64,000 nt of DNA from Lepidostoma basale (taxonomy: Eukaryota > Arthropoda > Insecta > Trichoptera > Lepidostomatidae). Positions 1 to 12,100 of this stretch are shown one piece after another (the stretch's first letter is position 1; each line of letters opens with the position of its first letter). The translations under genes and the position numbers were made by a program. The stretch covers positions 1,302,001 through 1,366,000 of the forward strand of contig JAHDVF020000067.1 of NCBI GenBank assembly GCA_022606425.2. The letters run 5' to 3'. Under the pieces are notes generated by a model. The model did no database searches. It was not told the origin of the DNA and saw nothing but the letters and a program-made list of their open reading frames with translations.

Positions 1-103
1 AAAAGTATATAAAACCGTTTTTTATTCTTATTCGTTAAAAAAGGAAGGTAGTTTCGTAGGTACAACCCTAAAAAAAATCTCTCGTATTCTTTTTGCATCG
101 TAG

Positions 104-154
104 TGGAAAGGTTGGCTGACTTTGTGACAGACAAACCTTCCACCACAGCGCTGG
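104..154 (+). CDS. ALP: ALP exon 1 of window
   Basis: A 51-bp exon encoding ERLADFVTDKPSTTALG after one split codon. It follows a pyrimidine-rich tract ending in TAG at 101-103. Its last base G joins the GT that opens the exon at 24333, making TTALG-LFEYSHM, which matches the 'xxLGLFxxSHM' stretch usual in insect ALPs. The donor, GTGCCA, is weak. The open frame continues to 366, but everything after 154 has no ALP character and runs into a RepA repeat, so I read it as an exon plus intron. Confidence 0.7.
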
Positions 155-3100
155 GTGCCATTGTAACGTCACACATAGGTTCATACTTTCTTTGGCGTTG
201 TATTAAAAGGGTTATCAATCTAGAAATAAATATTATTTCAGAATCTTTTCATTATTATTTAATGTTTATTGAACAATGTTGTAAATTTTGTTTTTTATTA
301 ATGTATACAAATACTTGTAGACAAATACTGGATTTTACCCATTACGGGTTAATCATTAAGAATTAATTGTATTTCAATAGAGACGAAGATGTAAATTATT
401 TGGAAACAGAATATGATGGTCGAGGCGTTTACAGCTTAATTCTTACATCTAGTCTCAATAGATGACGTTAGTTTAGATTGAATTAAAATTTGTGAAATGT
501 TACTCAACATGGTAAGAAGGGCGGAATGGGGAATGTTGTATTACATAAAGCGATCGTTTTACCCAACCAATGACAGGTCATAAGTCCTGTAAACGCCTCG
601 TCCACCATATTCTGTTTCCAAATAATTTACATCTTCGTCTCTATTGAAATACGATTAATTTTTAATGTTAAAAATGTTCATATTAAATAATTAAAAAAGA
701 TTGGATTGATTGACACTTTATGGGAATAACATTTTAAGCTATGATAGATTTTATCAAAAATGACATTTGACATTGCCGTAGCAAGGCGAAATGTGTCATT
801 CCCATAAAATATTCATAAAACTTCTAGAAAACATGCTTTTCTTTCGTATATATTATTTGTATCCATTCTAACACTCTTTAATAGTTTATGTAGGTTTTCT
901 AATAATAAAACCATAAAAAATTGGAAACGTGTAAAATTAACTGAAAAGTGGAGAAAAACATATATATATTTTTTTTTAATTAATAATTATATATAATGTA
1001 TTACTTGAACAATAATGGAAAATCCAATAGGTCGTATATTGTACAGGTCGATATGTAATATTTAAATGTCAGTTTTCTAAGAGTTTCTTTATTTTTTATG
1101 GGAGTGATATATTTTGCATTGCTCGTATAATATAATAAAATTATATAATATGTTACATGTTTCGCCTTTCTTTTATTTGGAAACGCGTCAAAAAGCTTTC
1201 ATATGTTCCTACAGAATATTTATTTATTGATCATTTACCAAGTACATGGTTTTAATACCTCCCAACTGGAGTAACCCGTTCTTGGGAGGCATTACTAACA
1301 CTCTTTATAATATCAATATATAAATTACAAATTTAGGGAACAATTAATGAACAAGGCGAACATCACATATCTTAAAGTGTATAACTTTAAATTAATTGTC
1401 TTATAGAATATATTATAACACTATTTAAAACAATCATATTTACTTGTTTTTAAAAATTATACTACATTAAAGCCGCCCTTTTTTAATGTCTCCGAAGTTA
1501 CATTTTTTGTGGGTCGTTAAAACCTGTAGTTTTGTTTATAATGTTATATAGTTTGGTTCCAAGATAGTAGAAATATCTTTGCACATTAGAAGTTTTAGTT
1601 TTTGATACAGAATGGTTATGTTTGTTGCGTGTGTTGTACGTTTGTTGTCGTTTTATGTGTCTGTCGGTGTCCTTGTTATAACGCTTATATATAATTAAGC
1701 ATCTATAAAACATTCGTTTTTACAAGAATTAAATGTAATAATTTTGAAATTATTTTTGGTCCATCTCTGTTTCAGGATGCACAAAAGATAACTCCATTGC
1801 AAAGGAGTACTAAGATTGGTGATTTTATGTGTAATGTTCTCGTATGTGACTTCTAACGCTTGGTAAAGGATGCAGTCCGGATAGGTTACAAACTTCCTTT
1901 TTAAATATAAATATCCAAGTCGGAGACTGTATGCCTATTTTCTGTAGCAATTTATAGAGTTTCCATATCACTTTAGCTTCGTCCATAAAATTTAAACGCT
2001 TACGCACTTTATTTAAGCGGATATTCTAGTGTAAAAAAAATGGTAAAACCATATTATCCTAGGATTAATTTTATCTCAATAGAGACGAAGATGCAAACTG
2101 CAAACTGAATATGGTGATCGAGGTGTTTACAGGACTTATGACTTATCATTGGTTGGGTTAAGCGCACGCTTTATGTAATAACAACATTCCCCATTCCACC
2201 TTTCTTATGACCACCATGTCTATTAAATTTTTGGAAGTTGTATATATGTTAATATCCAACACCGCAATTCACATGTCAGTTTCAATTTACAGACCAGCGC
2301 CATCTATGAAGATTAGATTTAAGCATTAAGCAGAAGATCTTTATAACGCAATGTGAAAGGCTACCGCCATTAACGCACTGCTATATAACGCCTGGAAATG
2401 TCACTCCAATATATGCCAAGTTACCAAATTTTTCTTTTTGCATATTTTTTAAGTTTAGACCTTTAAGAATAGACTAACAATTTGAAATTTGAAAGATAGA
2501 TTCAAGAAAATTCTACTAGTATTATAATTATAATAATAATAATAATCTAATCTCATATTTTCATTCAACACTCTATCATACAGAGAGTATCTACACATTC
2601 GTCTAAGAGATCTCATTTCTACTACATTTATTCTACTTTCATCCTTCTTTTGCCAGTTTTATGCTTCACTTCCATACATAAGGTTCCGGGTAATTCATGA
2701 TCTAATGAATGCACAGCACGTATTAAAATATTGTACATGTTTGTATAACTTTATGACATTTGCTCCGCGGGAGAGTGTGAACGTTTTCCCGGTTTTAGTA
2801 TTTTTAACGTGAATTATGACGAAAACGCTCGTAAATAACGTTAAATGTATACGTTAAGGTTACAATGATTCATCAGAGTTGTATTAATGAATGGGAACCT
2901 TGCTGCGAACTACAATGACACGTTTTAATATGTATGAAGTTTTTTGTATTCCGGCCATATATTTTTGGCTTTGTACTCGCGTCAAAACGAAAACAGGGTT
3001 GGGCCAAAAATATTAATAAAAATAAATGCCATACAAATCATATTATAATATAATAACTAACTAACTAATTAACTAACCATCACTCAGTCTCTCCGGAGGG

Positions 3101-6100
3101 ATACGCAGAAAGAATGGACTGTCACACTTTTCTATTTTAACATATTATATTTTTCTCACTTCCTCAACATTCATACGTCTTGTCATCCACGCGTGTCGAT
3201 TTCAATAATAGATTTATTTGATCGTGTCACGTTTTCCTCGGTCTTACTCTATTTCTAGTTCCATTTACGTCCTTTTTTTAGCATTTATTCTTTCCATATG
3301 TCCAAACGACCTTCATGATCCTTTCATTATTTTGTTCATAACACCATCATTCGCACTGCATTCACTTCTTATATTTTCATTCGACACTCTATCATACACA
3401 GAGTATCCACACATAAATGCCATACAATTCATATAATGATAACTAAGTTACTTATTAACTAACCATCACTCAGTCTCTCCGAAGGGGTAGGCAGAAAGAA
3501 TGGGCTGTCACACCTTTCTTTACTGACATATTTCCCATATTTTCTCGCTTCCTCAACATTCATACGTCTTGTCATCCACGCGCGTCGATTTCTCCGACTT
3601 CTCACGTGGCCAACATTCAATAATTGATGTATTTAATCGTGCCACCTTTTCCTCGGTCTTCCTCTATTTCTAGTTCCATTTACATCCTTAACATATACTT
3701 TTTTACCATTCTTTCTTCATTCATTCTTTCCATGTGACTAAACGATCTTGATGATTTTTTCATTGCAGTATCATTCGCACCGCATTCACTTCTTATATTT
3801 TCATTCGACACTCTATCATACACAGAGTATCCACACATAAATGCCATACAATTCATATAATGATAACTAACTTACTTATTAACTAACCATCATTCAGTCT
3901 CTCCGAAGGGGTACGCAGAAAGAATGGACCGTGACACCTTTTTTTACTGACATATTTCTCTCGCCTCCTCAACATTCAAACGTCTTACCATCCACGCGCG
4001 TCGATTTCTACGACTCCTCACGTGGCCGACATTATATAATTGATTTATTTGATCGTCCCGCGTTTTCTTCGGTCATCCTCAATTTCTTGTTCCAATTAGG
4101 TATGTCCTTAATATATACTTTTTTTAACCATTCTTTCGTCATTCATTCTTTCGTGTGAACAAACGATCTAAATGATAATTTATTATTTTGTTCATTACAC
4201 TATCATTCGCATAGCATTCACTTCTTATATTTTGATTAGACACTCTAACATACATGTTTGGTTTTTCAAACATTCCTCTAAGAGATCTCATTTCTACTGC
4301 ATTGATTATACTTTCATCCTTCTTTTACCAGTTCCATGCTTCGCTTCCATACAAAAGGGAATGTAATATATAATAATAATTCGACAGAAAATCATTTTTA
4401 TCAATTCCGTTCTATTGAGACTATTTGTGCGACAAACAAAATCGTTTACTATGTATATTATATTCTTTTTCACTTAATTTAATGGCTTCGACCGATTTTG
4501 ATAACTCACTGTTATTGTCAAGAGTATTTGTCTTCTTCAACGTTCTTTCATGAACATGAAAGACGTTGATCTCCTAAGCGATCACATTCAGTAGTTTGAT
4601 TGCTCTCCCCGCCGACATCATTAGAGGCACGTTGGATCAACATACTAGGAGTTAAAACAATCTCTGCTGACCTTGTCAAAGATAACCATCCCTAAAATAA
4701 AATATGGATAGCCTCCAAGATGACGGGATTCTAAAAAAAAACCTTGATAAGTCTGAAGAATTGTGTAAGTGTGTACCCATACCTCCTTATCTCTAAACCA
4801 TTGGTCCCCAGCATGCCCAAGAGGAATTTAGTGGGATCGAGCCACATTTTTCTACGTGAAAGTCAGTAATCTAAATGAGATACAAGTTATTGGTTGCATT
4901 TTTTCGATAATTTTACGTTTCTTGTATACAAAATAAAAATTGAATATGAAAAGACTGAATTCCCTGCATTTTGATACTACTGTGGACTCAAAAATTGCTC
5001 AATTACGTACACGTTTCTTTACACGAAAACCCGTTTAAAAATATGTTTTTTCCCATTTAAAATTGATGAATAGGTCCGTATTGTTTCAGTAATAATTGAC
5101 ACAAGGTTTCTGCCATTAAAAGCTATAATTAATAATAAAAATAAATGTAGTGTGGAGTGTTATATTTTGAATTTTTTTTTAGCAAATTAATTGCGGTTTC
5201 ATATTGTGTTGGAATTGGTATAAATGGGACATTGAGTCGCTTTCATTTCATTAAACAATAAACCTGGAATCTTTGAAGTAATTTGGCAATTGCTTGTATC
5301 GTTTTCAGTTTTGTTAATTTCCTTTACATTCGTGTTCCTGCGTGGTCTTAATAAAAAAATGATTGAGTTATATAATGAAACTTAGACACGTGTGCTGTTG
5401 TAATAAAGGTCGAGTGTTTTATTCCAGTCGTTATGAAAATGTGAAAGTCTATACCTTTATGGACTCTTTAAAATCAAAGGTAGTATCGTAATCCCGGCTG
5501 GTATAAAAAGACCTAGTCAAATTTATTGTATAGGTAATTATATAAAATACCCAGTCACTTCATTTTAAATGTATTTAACTATGAAATTTAATTGTATCTC
5601 AATAGAGACGAAGATGCAAACTGGAAACTGAATATGGTTGATCAAGGTGTTTACAGAACTTATGACCTGTCATTGGTTGGGTTAAGAGCACGTATTATGT
5701 AATTACAACATTCCCCATTCCACCAATTTCTTTATGACCATGTAAGACAAATTTTTGGAGGTTGTATATATGTTAAAAATCTACGCTTAACTTCCCATGT
5801 CAGTTTCAATACGCCATCTATGTAGATTTTGATTACATATGTTAATCTTTTTAAGATTAATCTATATAATCCACACACTAACGCCTTCTATGGAGATTAA
5901 TTTTTAGCATTTAGCAGAACTACTTTATTAACACAATGTGAAGGCTATCGCCATTAGCGCATTGTTAGAAGCCGCCTGGAGATGTCACTCCTATCTATAT
6001 GCCAAAGAATTGACCAGAATGATTACAATATTTGTTGTGTATATGTATACTTATACTTGTATACGAATACTGGATTTCACCCATGGTGGGTGACTAATTC

Positions 6101-9100
6101 ATGAAATTTAATTGTATTTCAATAGAGACGAAGATGCAAACTGGAAACTGAATATGGTTGATCAAGGTGTTTACAGGACTAATGAACTGTCATTGGTTGG
6201 GTTAAGCGCACGTATAAGTATACATTCACAAAAAATATTGTACTCATCTATGTTTTTAACAGATTTTAATTATAATAACTTCGATTCTAATTCAAAACAT
6301 GGAGATATACCATCATTAAATGACATGTGTAATTGGTATAACGATGTATCCAAATCTGTAGGTTTGAATACTAACCTGACAAAACCCAAGGTGATGGGTA
6401 CGGAGAGGTTTGAAATCAACGTGGACGGCAACAAAATTGAGAACGTCCAAGAATACCTGGGACACAATATTCGATTGGCCTAAGATAACCAAACCGCAGA
6501 GCTAAAAGAAGAATTGGACTAAGGTGGGCAGCTTTCGGAAACATGAGTTACATCCTTAAAAACCGGAAAATACCGATCAACCCGAAACGAAAAGTCTATG
6601 AAGCCTGCATTTTGCCGGGTTGGTACTTGAAACACTTACATTATCTAAACAAAGTGCCGAGAAACTACGAGTGACCCAAAGAGCCATGGAAAGAGCCATG
6701 TTAAGAATAAGCCTAAGAGACAAAGTCAGAAACGATACGGTGAGAGAAAAAACAAAGGTCACTGACATCATCCTCTGGGTGGCGACTTTAAAGGGGCAAT
6801 GGGCAGGTCACGTAGCCAGAAGCTCAGATGAAAAGTGGACAAGAAGACTGCTGACTTGGAGACCGTGGACGGCAAAGAGAAGTGCACGGCGACCGCAACT
6901 ACGGTGGAAGGATGATCTGAACAGACACGTCGGAATAACCTGGATGTAGTCGGCACAGGACAGAGTGACATGGAAGCGAATAGAGGAGGCCTTTTTCCAG
7001 GAGGGAACGGGAATAGGCTGAGGACGAAGAAGAAGAAGAAGAATTGGTTTAAGTCGTTGGGCTATTTTGGGTGGCTACTAAAATCGTGTTACAGTCAGAT
7101 GAGATAAAAAAAAGTGGCAGAAGGTCAAAAGAACAGAATGGCGAGGAATATAGAGAGTTGTGGATGTCGGGAAGGGAGACCTATGTCGAACAATGAACGA
7201 CTAATGGCTGATAATGGTGATGATGTTTTTAAAACGGCATTAAAGAATTACTTTTAAAAAGAAAATTGTAAGACAAATTACATTTTCTGAACAATATAAT
7301 AAAAATATAACATCCTAGTTTTTGACATTTCGAAAAAAACGTAAAAAACGAAGTAGATGTTCTTTCATCGTGATTTTGATATGAATTGATCGATATGTGA
7401 CCAAAGAAACTCAATACTCGTCCACTGCATATTACAGATAGCCTTCTTGTTATTTTAAGCTCATTTAATACTGAGTCTTTCGTCGTCGGTCCGCGATATT
7501 CTAAGCATACAACGCCAACACCACATTTCATAGGCGTCAATCCTGGCGCGGTCACGGGATTTTATTCTTCATGTTTCAACAGCGTAAAGAAATATTGGCA
7601 AAAGAAGTAGAAGCAGATTTCCGCTGTCGTGTGACCAGATTAAGGAGATGACATCTCCATGGATCACAACCCTTAGTAATAAGGAAACGTAGAAAGAAGA
7701 TGAATGAACGCTACGTGAAACATAGTACAACCAATTCAATCAAAGTTGTGATCATTATTTTTATTGAAAACCGGAAAAAAACTAATTACGTGCCTGATAA
7801 GTTATATTTCGTAAGAAAAGTGAAAGATAGATTGAGTGAGCGGGATGTAAGTGAGTTGAGTATTGACGAGACCTGGAAATACTTGAAAGAGAGTTTGTGT
7901 GAATCAGCGAATGAATCGTGTGGTGTGTGTGTACAAGGAAGAAGGAAAGGGGATGCATGGTGGAATGATGACGTAAAGATTGCTGTTAAAGAGAAGAAAG
8001 ATGCTTGGTTGAATATGTTGTCGATAAATAAGAATGACAGAGTTAAGTATGAAAGAGCAAAAGATTTGTATAAGGTATGCAAGAAGAGAGTGAAGTCGGT
8101 AGTGAAAGCGCGGAAAGAAAAGCTGAAGGAGGAAGAAGGGCTCAAAATGACAAACAACTTCCAAGCAAATTTAAAAATGTTTTGGAAAGAAGTTAAAAAA
8201 GCCCGAAATCCTCCTGATAGTGGATGTGTGAAAGCAATTTTAGACAACGAGGGAAGAATGTTAACGGAGAGTAAGATCATTCAAGAAAGATGGATGGAAT
8301 ATTTTAAGGAGATGTATGGTGGTGATACAAGCGTGATCGAAAATATGACAGCTAGTGCGAGTGCGGGACCTATGAATGATAATATTGAAAAAATAAGTAC
8401 GAATGAGATGAAAAGATCCGTGAGTGCAATGAAAAGTGGAAAAGCTGTTGGGTTTGATTGTATTGCCATAGACTTTATTAAAAGCGGTGGCGAAGTGGTT
8501 TCTACATGGTTATGTAAGTTATTTAACCAGTGCTTGGAGGAGGGATATACGCCGCTAGACTGGAGGAGAGCAGTAATTATGCCCCTGTACAAAGGAAAAG
8601 GATCGCGTATGGAATGTGGAAACCACAGAGCTATTAGTCTTTTGAGTGTCGTTGGTAAAGTCTATGGCAGAATTTTAATAGAAAGAGTAAGAAAATTGAC
8701 GAGTGACAAAGTTTGGGATGTGCAAGGTGCCTTTATGAATGGCAGAGGATGTATGGATCAAATTTTTGGACTTCGTACATTGACAGAGAAGTTTCTGGCC
8801 AAAAATCGCAAACTTTTCTGTGCATTTGTCGACTTACAAAAAGCATATGATTACGTTAATAGAGAAAAGTTGTGGAAAATATTGTCTGAATATGGAATAA
8901 GTACAAAACTGATCACGGCCATTAAGTCACTATACACGGAAAGCACTGCTAGTGTCAGAGTAAATGGAGATCTTACAGCCTGGTTTGATATCAATAAAGG
9001 TGTCAAACAAGGTTGCGTAATGTCCCCGTGGTTATTTAATCTGTATATGGACAATTGTATGAGAGAGCTGAAAGGGTTGGATGTAGGTGCCAAAATGAGC

Positions 9101-12100
9101 GGAGTGTCAGTAAGCTGTCTCTTGTATGCGGATGACGCTGTCCTACTTGCTGACAACGAGCATGAACTACAAGTCTTGGTGAATTGTATGTATGAGGTAT
9201 GCATGCGAAATGATCTGATGATGAATGTTAATAAGTCCAAGGTAATGATTTTTGAAAAGGAAGAAACCACGAGAGTCTGCAACATTAGCGTGAATGGTGA
9301 AAATTTGGAGCAAGTAGTTGAGTTTGTGTATTTAGGTAGTATGTTTACAAGAGATGGGAGAGTGGAGAGGGATATTGAAAGAAGGGTTGGGGCAGGCAAC
9401 AAAGTGAATGGTGCACTTAAAGTTGTCATCGCAAACAAAAACCTATCCAAGAAAGCTAGAATGGCAGTGCACAATGGTGTTCTTCTACCGACCCTTATGT
9501 ATGGAAGCGAAGCATGGAACTGGCAAAAGAAGGATGAAAGTAGAATAAATGCAGTAGAAATGAGATCTCTTAGACGAATGTGTGGATACTCTGTGTATGA
9601 TAGAGTGTCGAATGAAAATATAAGAAGTGAATGCGGTGCGAATGATGGTGTCATGAACAAAATAATGAAAGGATCATTAAGATGGTTTGGACATATGGAA
9701 AGAATGAATGAAGAAAGAATGGTAAAAAAATTATATGTTAATGATGTAAATGGTACCAGAAATATAGGAAGACCAAGGAAAACGTGGCACGATCAAATAA
9801 ATCAAATATTGAATGTCGGCCATGTGAGGAGTCAGAGAAATCGACGCGTGCATGACACGATGTATGAATGTTGAGGAAGCGAGAGAAATATGTCAGGAAA
9901 GAAAGGTGTGGCAGTCCATTCTTTCTGCCTACCCCTTCGGGGAGACGGCGTGATGGTTAGTTAGTTAGTTAGTTAGTTAGATAAGTTATATGAATATAGC
10001 GGAGGATAGATCAGTAAATAAGGGTAAAAGAGTATGGCGGTCCTTTTTGTTTGATTACAGCTTCAAAAAAAAATAAGGCTTTTTTTATATTTAGATACTT
10101 TTTATATAATTCTCTGCTGAATGCCTACATTTAATCTTATTAGATGGCGCTAGTGTAGATTGACCTAAAAATTGTGAAGTGTTTTTAACATAGTAGCATA
10201 TATACATCTTTCAAAAATTTGTCGGAATGGGGACTTTTGTTTACATAAAGCAATCGCTTAACCCTACCAATGACAGGTCATAAGTTCTGTAAACGCCTCG
10301 ACTACCATATTCAGTTAACAAAAAAAAAAAAAAAACTACATCTTCGTCTCTATTGAGATACAATTAATCCTTAGAAAATGTTGTTTAAAAAATGACAGGA
10401 ATATGGGATATTCAATTAAAATGCTTTAAGAAACTATGTTGTTCTAAGGATTTTTCCCGTAGAATTAAGTAGAGAATTCATTTGTATTATGTAAACATTG
10501 CGTGTAACAGACAACGGATTATACGGCTTTAAAAATAATTGGATGCGTGGAGCAATAATTATCTTCAAGGAAGAACATCCTTGCTGGAGAGTCGTTCGTT
10601 TAATAATAAATTGTTTGAGAGTTCAGTGCAGTAGGCGTCCCGGTATCCTTTGTGCCCGAATTTCTGGATGAGAATTTTCCCGAAGAAATATACGACAAAG
10701 TATTGTTGGTTCGCGAATAAATGTCGAGAAGTCCGCAATAAACCCGCCGCTCTACGGCCCCGCTAGTACAATATCATTAAAAGAAGCAAAGAAAAACATT
10801 CCTTAGAAGTGAAATCCTTGATTTTTTTTTTGTTTTAATCAAAACAACAAAAACTCATACTGCTGCTTCATTCCTAAGATGTTTAAACACTAAAACTTAA
10901 TAATACTATACATTAAGCGCTTAAAGAAAATCCAAAATTAAGAATTTGTTTATTTTGGATGCAATTAAATATTTTTTAATTCTTAGATGAGATTTTATTT
11001 TCGAATGAAGAACTTATTTCTTTTGTGTGAAATCATTGAAAATAATATAAAATTTTATTAAACTTTGTTTTAATGATACTAATTTTTTACTTTTAATGTA
11101 ATTGTTTTCATATTTAATTAAGTAGTGTAAAACTGAAATGTTAAGATAAAGTTTTTATTATATATTATTTTTTAGTAAACCAAATCATAAATAAAGTGCT
11201 TCGTTCTCTTCTTTCGGTGCCGTATCAAGTCCCCCCCAACGTTGGCGATCACTGCAGCAAAGGCATCTCTATCCTGCGCCACTTGGAACAGGTTCTGAAC
11301 TCTTGTTATTCCTGTCCACTCTTTGATGTTTTGAAGCCAGGACAGCTGCCTTCTACCTTCTAGCTCCCCGACATCCCTCCACTTTACCCATTAATATCAG
11401 TCGAAGGAGGTAATATTTTTCTCCCCCCTTAGTACATGACCCAAATATGAGACAAGTGCTTCATACTAAAACAAAAACTCATAAATGAAATTAAAAATAT
11501 GTATGTAATATCTGTAGTTTCTGGGTTTAATTGGGTCCAAAAGTAAAAATAAAACGTTTTATTTTGTATCTTTCTTAATTGTTTTAGTGCTTAGATTTTT
11601 TTCTTATATGTATGCTAAAATTGCTGTTTTTTTATTAGGTGTGAATAAAACAAGAATATTTTTCTGAAATATTGTTAGATTTTAGTATTTCTGGTATTGG
11701 TGGAAAACATATTAAACTACTAAAACATACAGCATTATATAACAAACATACTTATCTTATATATAATATATATTGAGAAATAAATGTTATTCGGGAAGAA
11801 AACATTCACTTTTTCATTCACAAGAATGTTTCATATATTTTATGGGAATGCTAGAAGTTTTATTATATTTTATGGGAATGCATGTTTCGTCCTTCTAAGG
11901 CATTATCAAGAATGTTTTTTTTTTATTAGGTGTGAACAAAATTAAGTATATTTTTCTGAAATATTGACCGATTTGAGTATTTCTGGTATTGATGGAAAAC
12001 ATATATAAGGGCAAAACATGTCATTCCCATAAAATATATAGTAAAACGTCTAGAAAACTGACGTTTTCATTTGTATTAATTATTTAATATGGAGTTTTAC

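Noticed and set aside
155..366. Continuation of the open frame after ALP exon 104-154 (87 codons in all)
   Set aside because: After 154 the codons have no ALP character and run into a RepA terminal block; joining 154 to 24333 restores the family sequence, so this part is intron.
1498..2007. Two short - strand frames as genes
   Set aside because: AT-driven composition, no family motif, no start context or splice support.
3022..3850. CRISPR-like array or satellite
   Set aside because: The repeats are 0.4-kb LINE ends in tandem in an insect genome, not short repeats with unique spacers.
7786..9660. Long - strand open frames opposite the LINE reverse transcriptase
   Set aside because: They are the complement of the RT codons, with no family motif of their own; the + frame has YADD and all RT blocks.
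9956..9982. Telomeric repeat (TTAGG)n
   Set aside because: The period is four (TTAG), and it always sits at LINE 3' ends.
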